Assembly (NCBI GenBank): GCA_015061905.1
Contig: SUVQ01000001.1
Coordinates: forward strand, 186,001 to 250,000
Direction of reading: 5' to 3'
From: Verrucomicrobiota bacterium
Lineage (GTDB): Bacteria; Verrucomicrobiota; Verrucomicrobiia; Opitutales; UBA953
Length of the DNA stretch: 64,000 nt
A program made the position numbers and the translations under genes. The notes under the pieces are model-generated. The model was given only the letters and a program-made list of their open reading frames with translations, did no database searches and was not told the DNA's origin. This document shows positions 31,165-38,986 of the stretch, in pieces. Every line of letters starts with the position of its first letter. Positions within the stretch are counted from its first letter, which is position 1.

Positions 31165-31240
31165 TGGTGGTCAGGGGCGGGATCGAACCGCCGACACAGG
31201 GATTTTCAGTCCCTTGCTCTACCGACTGAGCTACCTAACC
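31165..31240 (-). tRNA. tRNA-Phe (anticodon GAA)
   Basis: On the minus strand the acceptor stem GGTTAGG pairs with CCTGACC (one T-G wobble); the D arm is TAGCTCAGTCGGTAGAGCA; the anticodon stem AGGGA/TCCCT holds loop CTGAAAA with anticodon GAA. The T arm is GGCGG-TTCGATC-CCGCC, and CCA is encoded at the 3' end (plus strand TGG at 31165-31167). It lies between purF and purN. Confidence 0.97.
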
Positions 31241-31372
31241 ACGAAAGTGTAGGGAGGAATTAAGCACCAAATTCACACGCGCGTCAAGCGTCTTTTCTTC
31301 AAAAAAAAATTTTCACTTCGCACAAAGGCACGAAAACGCGTTTTTTTTCACGCGGCGGTTTTCTTTTTCCTT

Positions 31373-31410
31373 AAAAAAAAGCGTTCCCGCGATACGGATC
31401 GCGGGAACGC
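31373..31410 (-). terminator. purF terminator made of an inverted motif pair
   Basis: GCGTTCCCGCGA (31381-31392) and TCGCGGGAACGC (31399-31410) form a perfect 12-bp stem with a 6-base loop. On the minus strand a run of eight T follows. It is 22 bases after the purF stop. The 120 bases to its left, towards tRNA-Phe, show no gene. Confidence 0.9.
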
Positions 31411-31432
31411 TTTTGCCGGAAATTTCCACGAA

Positions 31433-33343
31433 TTAATACGCTCGCGAGGAGCGGTTTTCGTAGAAATTGACGTAGGCGCGGTTGAGCGCGCGGAATCCGC
31501 CGGGTGTCGGATAATTGCCGGAAAAATACCAATCTCCCGCACTTCCCGGGCAGGATTTGAGCAGGTTTTCCAGCGATTGGAAAATGAGGACGAGTTCGCC
31601 TTTCCAATCGCAATCCGGATAGACGAGCTCGGCGCATTTGCGCGCGATTTCCTCTTCCGTAAACTGGTCGTAAATGCGTCCGACGTGGTTGACCATCGCC
31701 GGCTCCGGCTTTTCGAGTTCCTTGAGGCAATCCTGATAAACCTCGCGAAGCAGGTCGCCCTTGCCGGTTTGCTGGCAAAGCTGAATCGCCGCCTGAAACG
31801 CAAGGAATTTTCCGAGTTCGCTCATGTCGATTCCGTAGCAATCCGGGTAGCGCACTTGCGGCGCGGACGAGCAAACAATGATTTTTTTCGGATTCGGGCG
31901 CGAAAGAATTTTCAGAATGGATTCGCGAAGCGTGGTTCCGCGCACAATCGAGTCGTCGATAATGACAAGATTTTCGCCTTCGCGCACGACGCCGTAGGAA
32001 ATGTCGTAAACGTGCGAGGCGAGGCGGTTGCGCGTTTTTTCCTGCGAAATAAAGGTGCGGAGCTTGATGTCTTTGTGGGCGACTTTTTCGCCGCGCGGCC
32101 AGTTGCCCATAATCAGTTTCTCAATCAGGGCTTCATCGACGTTCCCGTTTTTGACGGCGGCGAGAAGCTCGTCGCGCACTTCGCGGCGGCGATTCACGCG
32201 CAGTTCCGCCATCATGCCGTAGTAGGACGTTTCCGCCGTGTTCGGAATGAAGGAGAAAACGGTGTGTTCGAGGTCGTTGTCGATTTCCTTAAGAATCTGC
32301 GGAACGAGTGCCGCGCCGAGGGCTTTGCGTTCTTCGTAAATCGACGGGTCGTTCCCGCGCGAGAAGTAAAGCCGCTCGAAGGTGCAATGCGTTTTCGTTC
32401 CCGCTTCAAAAATTTTCTCAAAACGAATATCGCCGTAGCTTTGAACAATCATCGCCGTTCCCGGCGTGAGCTCTTCGACCTGATTTTCCGTGGCGTTGAA
32501 AATCGTCATCAGCGCCGCGCGTTCGGAGGCGACGGCAACGACTTCGTCCGTGCGCAAAATGAAGCAGGGGCGGATGCCGTTCGGGTCGCGCATCGCAAAC
32601 ATATCGCCGTTGCCGGTAGTGCCGCAGAGCGTGAAGCCGCCGTCCCAGCGATGCGAGGCTTTGCGGATGACTTCGGCGAGGTCAATGCGGCGGGAAATGA
32701 TTTCGGGCATTTCGCGTCCGGGAACGCCGGCATCGCGCAATTCGCGGAAAATCGTCGTGTGCGCGTCGTCGAGCCAGAAGCCGAGTTCTTCAAGAAGCGA
32801 TTGCGTATCGGTGGAAAGCACCGGATGCGCGCCGCGGTTAATGAGGGCTTCGTTCAGATCGCCGGGATTTGTAATCGAAAAATTACCCGCAATCATCAGG
32901 TTTCGTGTCGGCCAGATAGATTTGCGGGCGAATGGGTGGCAGGTGGACAGGTCGTAATTGCCGGACGTGCCGTAGCGAAGATGTCCGATAAGTAATTCTC
33001 CGCCGAAATTGAAGTTCTGCTTCACCGTGGCGGGAATTTCCGGAATGATTTTCCCGGATTTTACTTTTTCTTCGTAGTCGGCGAGCTGGCGGGAGAACAT
33101 TTCGGTGAGCGCGGCGGAGCCGAGTGCGCGGTCGCGTGCCATGAAGCTTTCTCCGGCGGGAACGCCGAGTTTGACGCAACCGATACCGGCGCCGTCTTGC
33201 CCTCGATTATGCTGTTTTTCCATCAGCAAAAAGAGCTGGTTGAATCCGTAAAGCGGCGTTCCGTATTTGTGCTCGTAGTATTCGAGCGGCTTTAAGAGCC
33301 GGACAACGGCAATTCCGCATTCGTGCTTAATTGGATCGCTCAT
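31433..33343 (-). CDS. purF: Amidophosphoribosyltransferase, long form
   Basis: PurF makes phosphoribosylamine from PRPP and glutamine, the committed step of purine synthesis. The 636-residue protein has the catalytic cysteine at residue 9 (HECGIAVV), so a short propeptide must be removed. The Ntn glutaminase domain covers the first 250 or so residues, with GHLRYGTSG. The phosphoribosyltransferase domain has VIIDDSIVRGTTLRESI (PRPP loop, near 445) and CSSAPQVRYPDCYGIDM. It is 130-170 residues longer than E. coli PurF, with extra sequence in the glutaminase domain and at the C-terminus, a form also seen in Bacteroidota. Confidence 0.93.
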   Translation of the reverse strand: MSDPIKHECGIAVVRLLKPLEYYEHKYGTPLYGFNQLFLLMEKQHNRGQDGAGIGCVKLGVPAGESFMARDRALGSAALTEMFSRQLADYEEKVKSGKIIPEIPATVKQNFNFGGELLIGHLRYGTSGNYDLSTCHPFARKSIWPTRNLMIAGNFSITNPGDLNEALINRGAHPVLSTDTQSLLEELGFWLDDAHTTIFRELRDAGVPGREMPEIISRRIDLAEVIRKASHRWDGGFTLCGTTGNGDMFAMRDPNGIRPCFILRTDEVVAVASERAALMTIFNATENQVEELTPGTAMIVQSYGDIRFEKIFEAGTKTHCTFERLYFSRGNDPSIYEERKALGAALVPQILKEIDNDLEHTVFSFIPNTAETSYYGMMAELRVNRRREVRDELLAAVKNGNVDEALIEKLIMGNWPRGEKVAHKDIKLRTFISQEKTRNRLASHVYDISYGVVREGENLVIIDDSIVRGTTLRESILKILSRPNPKKIIVCSSAPQVRYPDCYGIDMSELGKFLAFQAAIQLCQQTGKGDLLREVYQDCLKELEKPEPAMVNHVGRIYDQFTEEEIARKCAELVYPDCDWKGELVLIFQSLENLLKSCPGSAGDWYFSGNYPTPGGFRALNRAYVNFYENRSSRAY

Positions 33344-33400
33344 ATAGAAGTGAGCACAAAAAAAACAAAATTTCGCGTTCCCGTCAAAATTTTTGAATGA

Positions 33401-33430
33401 AAAAACCCCGGTTTTTCGACCGGAGTTTTT
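33401..33430 (-). terminator. mrp terminator
   Basis: An AAACCCCGGT / ACCGGAGTTT stem with one C-A mismatch and a loop TTTTCG lies about 22 bases after the mrp stop. On the minus strand it is followed by TTTTTTC. It is not made of the iterated octamer. Confidence 0.75.
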
Positions 33431-33451
33431 TTGAAAAGAAAACGAAAAATA

Positions 33452-34516
33452 CTAAAATTTCCGTAGAATTTCGCGAGCGGCGGAGCGGAAAATTTGCGCC
33501 GGCACGGAAGCGGGCGCAGCGGCGGTAATCGGCGTTCCCGCGTCGCCGCCGCTACGGATTTCCGCACAAATCGGGATTTCGCCGAGCAGTTCGGTTCCGA
33601 GCATGCCGGCGGTTTTGGCTCCGCCGCCCTTCCCGAAAATGTATTCCCGCGTTCCCGTTGCCGGATTTTCGAAATAGCTCATATTTTCAATTACGCCGAC
33701 GAGCGGAACTTCCACCTTGGAGAACATGCGCGCTCCGCGTTGCGCCACGGAAACGGCAACGTCCTGCGGCGTCGTTACAATCACGGCTCCGTCAATCGCA
33801 AGCGTTTGCACGAGCGTAATCTGCGCATCGCCCGTTCCCGGCGGCAAATCAACCACGAGCACTTCGAGCGCACCCCAATCCACATCGTTGGCAAATTGCC
33901 GAATCGCCTTTCCGACAACGGGACCGCGCCACACGACGGGTGAATTTTCGTCCACGAGAAGCCCCATCGACATCACTTTGAGCCCGTGCGCTTCCGGCGG
34001 CACGATTTTTTCGCCGCGCAAAAACGGTTGCCCGTTCACGCCGAGCATCATCGGAATGCTCGGTCCGTAAATATCGCAGTCGAGCACGCCGACGCTTCCC
34101 GCCGCAGGCGCGATGCCCTCCTCTTCCAAAACCTGCGCAAGCGCAACGGCGAGGTTTGCGGCGACCGTTGATTTGCCGACGCCGCCCTTGCCGCTGGCAA
34201 CGGCGATAATACGGCGCACACCGGGAATTTTCTGCGGCGGCGGAGGCGTTGTCGAGCCTGGCGCGGCAGGCATTGTCGTTTTGATTTCGACAAAAATTTT
34301 CCCGGCGGGAACGCCTGCGGTTTTCAGCGCGGATTCGACGGCATTCTGGAGTTGCTCGGGGATTTCCGGCTTGGAGGTCGTTACCGCGATTTCGACGGCA
34401 ACGTTCCCGTCGGCGGAAACTTCCGCTTTTTTGACCAAGCCGAAGGAAACGATATCGCGGGAAAGCCCGGGATAAGCCACTTTTTTTAAAATTTCAATAA
34501 TCTGTTCGTTGTTCAT
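33452..34516 (-). CDS. Mrp/ApbC-family iron-sulfur cluster carrier ATPase
   Basis: Mrp/ApbC P-loop ATPases carry Fe-S clusters to apoproteins. The ATG at 34516 (354 residues) is supported by GAGAAGG about 8 bases upstream. The N-terminal 90 residues are a DUF59/MIP18 domain (IIEILKKVAYPGLSRDIVSF), followed by a Pro-rich linker and the ATPase with deviant Walker A ASGKGGVGKST (near 120), LDCDIYGPSIPMMLG and VDLPPGTGDAQI. The CxxC pair that usually follows IENMSYF is missing; here the text is ENPATGTREYIFGKGG. Without these cysteines the bridging cluster of the dimer cannot form in the standard way. Other lineages also have cysteine-free Mrp proteins, so the role may differ. Confidence 0.9.
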   Translation of the reverse strand: MNNEQIIEILKKVAYPGLSRDIVSFGLVKKAEVSADGNVAVEIAVTTSKPEIPEQLQNAVESALKTAGVPAGKIFVEIKTTMPAAPGSTTPPPPQKIPGVRRIIAVASGKGGVGKSTVAANLAVALAQVLEEEGIAPAAGSVGVLDCDIYGPSIPMMLGVNGQPFLRGEKIVPPEAHGLKVMSMGLLVDENSPVVWRGPVVGKAIRQFANDVDWGALEVLVVDLPPGTGDAQITLVQTLAIDGAVIVTTPQDVAVSVAQRGARMFSKVEVPLVGVIENMSYFENPATGTREYIFGKGGGAKTAGMLGTELLGEIPICAEIRSGGDAGTPITAAAPASVPAQIFRSAAREILRKF

Positions 34517-34649
34517 TTTTTTACCTTCTCGGGAGAAGTGCTCCTCTTGTCGTTTTTGAAGAAAGCTCTTTGCGCACGAAAACAAATTTTCCGCGCATTT
34601 TGCGAGCGAAGCAAAATCTCTCCGCGCAACGGCTCTTCGCCCGGTGTTT

Positions 34650-35879
34650 TTATTTCAAAATTAAAGTATCCGGATCGCAGCAATTTTTCAGAGAATCAAT
34701 CCCGATGCGGCGGAATTTCGCCTTTTGCGGATTTCCGGTATCGACAAGAGCGAGCCCCGTCGATTTCCCGATTTCCTCGGTTACGACAATGTGGCGTCCG
34801 TCCGCACACCAAACGGGATGCGAGTAGCGACGCGTTCCCGTGAGCGCGCCGACATCAAAGGCGCGCCCGGTTTTCCTGTCATAAACGGCGACAGCCATTT
34901 TTCCGGAGCGATTGTAACAAAACGCGATTTTGTTCGGAAAAACGGGATTCCAGGAAGGCTCCGTTGCGTAGCCGAAGCCGGGAATTGAAATCCGGCTTTT
35001 TTTCCCGCCGGAAACGGGAACGGTGTAGAGGCGCGGCGCGCCGGCGGTGCCGCTCGTAAACACAACGGTTTTCCCGTCGGGAGAAAACGACGGAGACGAG
35101 GACGTGTCGCCGTCTTTCACCAGCGCGTGGGCTTTTCCGCCGGAAGCGGGCGAAAGGAAAATATTCATCGGTCCGCGCACGGAAAGCGCGAGCGCCACCG
35201 TTTTCCCGTCGGGAGAAAATGCGCCGCCGGTGTTCGAGTTTTTGTAAGCGGCGAAAGGCTTGGATTTGAGCGTCGCCAAATCAAGCATGTAAATATCCGC
35301 CGCGCCGCTTTTGAAATAGGTGGTGTAGAGCAGCTTCGTTCCCGCCGGATTCCAATGCGGCATAATCGAGCGGGAACCGTGGCTCGTTACCTTGCGCGTG
35401 CCTTTGAAAAGAAGATTTTCCGTCGTGTAAATTTCGGATTTTGCGCCGTTGCCGGCGGCGAACGCGAGTTTGGTTTTCGAGAAAATCGGCTTCAAATCCC
35501 AGCCCCACGGCTTGCCGAGCGCGGCAAGAATTTCGTCGCAAAGACGAAGTGCCGCCTCATTGTCCGTTCCCGCAACCACAATTTCCTGCGGGAAAATTTT
35601 GCAGGAAGCAACGAGCGTGCCGCCGCGCCGCTCCACTTTGACGGCGGGAACGTTCCCGCCCGTGCGCATTTCAACCGCACCGTGCAGGTCCAACGCCTTT
35701 TGCACAAGCCCGCCCAGTGCCGAGTCCGTAGCCTGCACCTTAATCGGGCAAATTCCCTGCCGCACATTAATCAAAATCGGATCACTGACCACGACATCGC
35801 GCGATTGCGCAAACGCGGGAACGCAGGCAAAGCAGGCGACAAACGCCGCAAAAACGGATTTTTTAAAAAAAGAAAACAT
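34650..35879 (-). CDS. TolB-like periplasmic beta-propeller protein
   Basis: TolB is the periplasmic propeller of the Tol-Pal system, which couples the envelope layers. The 409-residue protein has a signal peptide (SVFAAFVACFACVPAFA), a short N-terminal domain (about 25-140) and then WD40-like PD40 repeats: HWNPAGTKLLYTTYF, AFSPDGKTVALALS, SFSPDGKTVVFTSG, SWNPVFPNKIAFCYN and PVWCADGRHIVVTEE. The order, N-domain then six-bladed propeller, is TolB-like. No tolQ, tolR, tolA or pal gene adjoins it, although two ExbB/TolQ-type genes exist elsewhere in the window. A Tol function is likely but not proven. Confidence 0.85.
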   Translation of the reverse strand: MFSFFKKSVFAAFVACFACVPAFAQSRDVVVSDPILINVRQGICPIKVQATDSALGGLVQKALDLHGAVEMRTGGNVPAVKVERRGGTLVASCKIFPQEIVVAGTDNEAALRLCDEILAALGKPWGWDLKPIFSKTKLAFAAGNGAKSEIYTTENLLFKGTRKVTSHGSRSIMPHWNPAGTKLLYTTYFKSGAADIYMLDLATLKSKPFAAYKNSNTGGAFSPDGKTVALALSVRGPMNIFLSPASGGKAHALVKDGDTSSSPSFSPDGKTVVFTSGTAGAPRLYTVPVSGGKKSRISIPGFGYATEPSWNPVFPNKIAFCYNRSGKMAVAVYDRKTGRAFDVGALTGTRRYSHPVWCADGRHIVVTEEIGKSTGLALVDTGNPQKAKFRRIGIDSLKNCCDPDTLILK

Positions 35880-35913
35880 GGAAAGAAATGAATCAGGAAT
35901 AAGGAATTAAAAA

Positions 35914-37149
35914 TTATTCGCCTTTATTAAAATCGACGTAAGCTTCCGTCAAATCCGTGGAAATCAGGCGATAATCGTGCACGCCGAGATTCAGGTGCAT
36001 GTGAATCGCAAATTCCTTGTTTCCGACAACCCTGCGCCACGCCGCTTCGTTCTGAGCCTGAAGCTCCCCTTTGAGGAAAACGGGAACGTCGTTGTAAAAC
36101 AAATCGATTTTCGTTTGGTCAATTCCGCATTTGGCGTAGCCTGCCGAGCAAAGCAGGCGTCCCCAATTCGGGTCGCCGCCGCACCACGAAGCTTTCACCA
36201 GCAGGGAATTTCCGATGGAACGCGCAATTTTGTTCGCATCCGCCGCCGTGCAAGCACCGTAAATATGCAAGGTTACGACGCGGGAAATTTTTTCTCCGTC
36301 GCCGACGATTTTTCGCGCCAAGCCGAACGTTACCGCGTTGAGCGCTTCCTTGAAAAGAGCGAGCGTTCCCGCGTCTTCCTCGGAAATTTTCACGCCGCTT
36401 TCGCCGTTGGCGAGCACGAGCACGGTGTCGTTAGTGGACATATCGCCGTCCACGGTAACGCAGTTAAACGATTGGCCGACCGCGTTCCAGAGGCATTTTT
36501 GCAGGAGGTTTTGAGAAATTTCCGCATCCGTTGCGAGCAGTCCGAACATCGTTGCCATGCCCGGCTCAATCATTCCCGCGCCCTTTGCCATGCCGGAAAT
36601 CGTAACGGTTTTTCCGTTTACCGTAAACTTTGCCGTGCAGGTTTTGCGGCGCGTGTCGGAAGTGAGAATCGCGTCTGCCGCACGCAAGGATTCTTCCGGC
36701 GTTCCCGCGAGGTTTTTTGCGGCTTCGGCGATTCCGCGCGTCATTTTTTCCATCGGCAAATTCACGCCGATGCGTCCGGTTGAGCAAACAAAAAACTGCT
36801 CCGGCGCAACGCCGCAAGCCGCCGCCGCGAGTTCGCACATCGCGCTTGCGTCTTTCATGCCCTGCTCGCCCGTGCAGGCATTTGCGTTCCCGCTCGTCGC
36901 CACGATTCCGTGCATCGGAGTTCCCGCCGCCGCGCCGCGCAAATGCGCTTGGGAAACGTAAACCGGAGCCGCCTTCACGTCGTTCGTCGTAAATGCGCCC
37001 GCCGCCGTGCAGGGTTTTTCGGAGAAAATAACGGCAACGTCCAATCGCGCCAAATCCGCGTTCCCGCGAATGTTACAAGCCGCCGCACCGACGGAGAAAC
37101 CGGAAACATCGGCAATGCCGACAGAGTCATCAAAAAATTCAATAGCCAT
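35914..37149 (-). CDS. argJ: Bifunctional glutamate N-acetyltransferase / ornithine acetyltransferase
   Basis: ArgJ recycles the acetyl group between ornithine and glutamate in arginine synthesis and may also acetylate glutamate from acetyl-CoA. From the ATG at 37149 the protein has 411 residues; the frame is open 71 codons further, through a phrase-rich spacer that is unlike protein. Signature parts are ATSGNANACTGEQG (near residue 85), CSTGRIGVNLPM and the self-cleavage site EPGMATMFGLLATDAEI, where the peptide is cut before the Thr of ATM to give alpha and beta chains. VDGDMSTNDTVLVLANG follows. argC is 8 kb away. Confidence 0.96.
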   Translation of the reverse strand: MAIEFFDDSVGIADVSGFSVGAAACNIRGNADLARLDVAVIFSEKPCTAAGAFTTNDVKAAPVYVSQAHLRGAAAGTPMHGIVATSGNANACTGEQGMKDASAMCELAAAACGVAPEQFFVCSTGRIGVNLPMEKMTRGIAEAAKNLAGTPEESLRAADAILTSDTRRKTCTAKFTVNGKTVTISGMAKGAGMIEPGMATMFGLLATDAEISQNLLQKCLWNAVGQSFNCVTVDGDMSTNDTVLVLANGESGVKISEEDAGTLALFKEALNAVTFGLARKIVGDGEKISRVVTLHIYGACTAADANKIARSIGNSLLVKASWCGGDPNWGRLLCSAGYAKCGIDQTKIDLFYNDVPVFLKGELQAQNEAAWRRVVGNKEFAIHMHLNLGVHDYRLISTDLTEAYVDFNKGE

Positions 37150-37383
37150 AATAAGCTCGAAATTCTGAACCGCGTTCCCGCGAAAATCCACCACGTTTTT
37201 TGAGGGTCTCACGGAGACGCTGAGACACAGAGTTTTTTTCTTTGCGGCTTGGCGGCTTCGCGCGAAAAAAAAACGGAAGGACCGCCGTCCCGGGTGAATT
37301 AAGGGAGAACAGCCGTCCCGGCTGTTTTTACCGGAAAGAAGCAGATTCCGGCGTTCCCGCACAACGGAACACGGACGTTTGCT
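37150..37383. other. Phrase-rich spacer between argJ and mtaB
   Basis: The 234 bases hold no gene. They contain a GAGACGCTGAGACACAGAG-type word run (37211-37231), a CTTTGCGGCTTGGCGGC word run (37239-37262), and two copies of GCCGTCCCGG, one of which forms a perfect AACAGCCG/CGGCTGTT hairpin (37308-37326) followed by five T on the plus strand. These types of intergenic phrases are seen in many unrelated environmental bacteria. A terminator for mtaB on the minus strand is not obvious. Confidence 0.6.
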
Positions 37384-38712
37384 TCACTTTTGCTTTTTGC
37401 CGAGAATCGCGTCGCCGGAAATTGAATCAAGGCGCACCGTGCGAAATGTGTTCGCAAGATTTTCCCCGGGAAATTCGCTCGCGGAAACATTCACGCGCAC
37501 GAAATTTTTCGTGTAGCCGGGCCAAATTTCGCCCTGCGGATTTTCAAAAAGAATTTCTTCGTCGCGCCCGAGAAAACGCTGCATAAAAGCGCGGTGCTTT
37601 GCGGCGGAAAGCTCGCGCAGGGCAACGGAGCGGCGTTGGCGAATCGGCACGGGAACGCGGTCCGGGCGGCGCGCGGCGGGCGTTCCCGCGCGTTCCGAGT
37701 AAGTGAAAACGTGCGCGTAGGCAAACGGATTTTCCGTGAAATTGCGGCAGGTTTCGGCAAATTCTTCGTCCGTTTCTCCGGGGAAACCGATCATGATATC
37801 CGTCCCGATACAAATATCCGGCACGCGGCGATCGATTTCGCGAATAAAATCCAAATATTCCGCAAGCGTGTAATGGCGGCGCATATCGCGCAAAATGCGT
37901 TCGCAACCGCTTTGGAGCGGCAAATGCAAAAACGGCGTGAGCGGGTGCGCGGGATCGCTCATGCGGTCAAAAATCCCGTCGGGAATCGTTTTCGGCTCAA
38001 TGCTTCCGATGCGAATGCGGTCGATTCCGGGAACGCCGGCAACCGCGTCGACCACGCCGAGAATGTCTTTCCCGGAATTATCGTAAGTGCCGATATTCAC
38101 GCCCGTGAGCGTGATTTCGCGCACGCCGCGCGCGGCAAGGCTTTGCGCCTCCGCGACCAAATCCGCAAGGTTGCGGGAACGCGCCCTGCCGCGCGCAAAC
38201 GGAATAATGCAGTAACTGCACATGAAATTGCAGCCGTCCTGAATTTTCAAATTCGCACGCTTGGTAAACGGCGAAGCACAGGCTGACGAAATCGAAAATT
38301 CCGCCGTAGGCATTTTCCCGCAAATAATTTCCGGGCGTTCCCGTTTTTCCCCGTCGCCGATAAAATCGAGCACATTGAGCTTGTCTCTATTTCCGACAAT
38401 CAAATCCACTCCCGCGATTTTTGCAATCGCCTCCGCGCCCGTTTGCGAGTAGCAGCCGACCACGGCGCAAAACGCCTGCGGATTCGCCTTGATAAAACCG
38501 CGGATAATCTGGCGGCATTTCGCCTCGGCAAGTTGCGTTACCGTGCAGGAATTGATGATTGCAAGATCTGCGGGAACGCCCCACGGCACAATTTCGTAGC
38601 CGCGCGCTTCGAGCCGATCGCGCAAAGCCTCCGTCTCATATTGATTGAGACGGCAACCTAAGGTAAACAAACTCGCGCGCTTCAGCGGACGGATGTCGGA
38701 AAATTTTTCCAT
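37384..38712 (-). CDS. mtaB: tRNA t6A37 methylthiotransferase
   Basis: MtaB is a radical-SAM enzyme that adds methylthio to N6-threonylcarbamoyladenosine at position 37 of ANN-decoding tRNAs. The 442-residue protein has the UPF0004 domain with FTLGCRLNQYE, INSCTVTQLAE and VVGCYSQ, giving the three cysteines of the auxiliary cluster. The radical-SAM motif is DGCNFMCSYCIIPFARGRAR (near residue 160). A TRAM-like C-terminal domain follows (PGYTKNFVRVNV). The GCRLNQYE form, rather than GCQMNxxDS, separates MtaB from MiaB. It is monocistronic as far as can be seen, divergent from dnaK. Confidence 0.93.
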   Translation of the reverse strand: MEKFSDIRPLKRASLFTLGCRLNQYETEALRDRLEARGYEIVPWGVPADLAIINSCTVTQLAEAKCRQIIRGFIKANPQAFCAVVGCYSQTGAEAIAKIAGVDLIVGNRDKLNVLDFIGDGEKRERPEIICGKMPTAEFSISSACASPFTKRANLKIQDGCNFMCSYCIIPFARGRARSRNLADLVAEAQSLAARGVREITLTGVNIGTYDNSGKDILGVVDAVAGVPGIDRIRIGSIEPKTIPDGIFDRMSDPAHPLTPFLHLPLQSGCERILRDMRRHYTLAEYLDFIREIDRRVPDICIGTDIMIGFPGETDEEFAETCRNFTENPFAYAHVFTYSERAGTPAARRPDRVPVPIRQRRSVALRELSAAKHRAFMQRFLGRDEEILFENPQGEIWPGYTKNFVRVNVSASEFPGENLANTFRTVRLDSISGDAILGKKQK

Positions 38713-38844
38713 GCATGCGAAAAACTAATAAAAATGTGTCGTGGCACAAATAAATTTTCGCGGGAACTTTTTCTTGAGTTTTACGGGAACGCAAAGAGCG
38801 CAAAGCCGTATTTAAAAGGGGCGGGAACGTTTTTTTAGAAAAAA

Positions 38845-38902
38845 CTCTCACAAAGCCACGAAGAAAAACATCCGTGAAAATCCGTGTTCATCCGTGGTTA
38901 AA
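38845..38902. repeat. Intergenic phrase of the CCACGGATGAACACGGAT type
   Basis: The plus strand reads ACATCCGTGAAAATCCGTG then TTCATCCGTGGTTAAA, preceded by CTCTCACAAAGCCACGAAG. It is the reverse-oriented form of the phrase seen at 61491 and 62980 and a close match to the copy at 63218-63258. It lies 50-140 bases upstream of the dnaK ATG. Confidence 0.7.
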
Positions 38903-38954
38903 CCCCAACCAAACTTTGCCGTGTCACATTTTTTAATTCATCTTTTTAAAAAAC

Positions 38955-38971
38955 TTGGCACGGGCTTTGCA
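38955..38971 (+). promoter_or_regulatory. Sigma-54-like -24/-12 element upstream of dnaK
   Basis: TTGGCACGGGCTTTGCA matches the sigma-54 consensus TGGCACG-N4-TTGCW exactly, with GG and GC 10 bases apart. It differs from the element before groES at only a few positions. The start expected from it (near 38982) is only about 5 bases before the dnaK ATG at 38987, so the transcript would be almost leaderless; this weakens the promoter reading, and the element might instead be a binding site shared by the two chaperone genes. Confidence 0.45.
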
Positions 38972-38986
38972 TTAAACGAAAGCACT

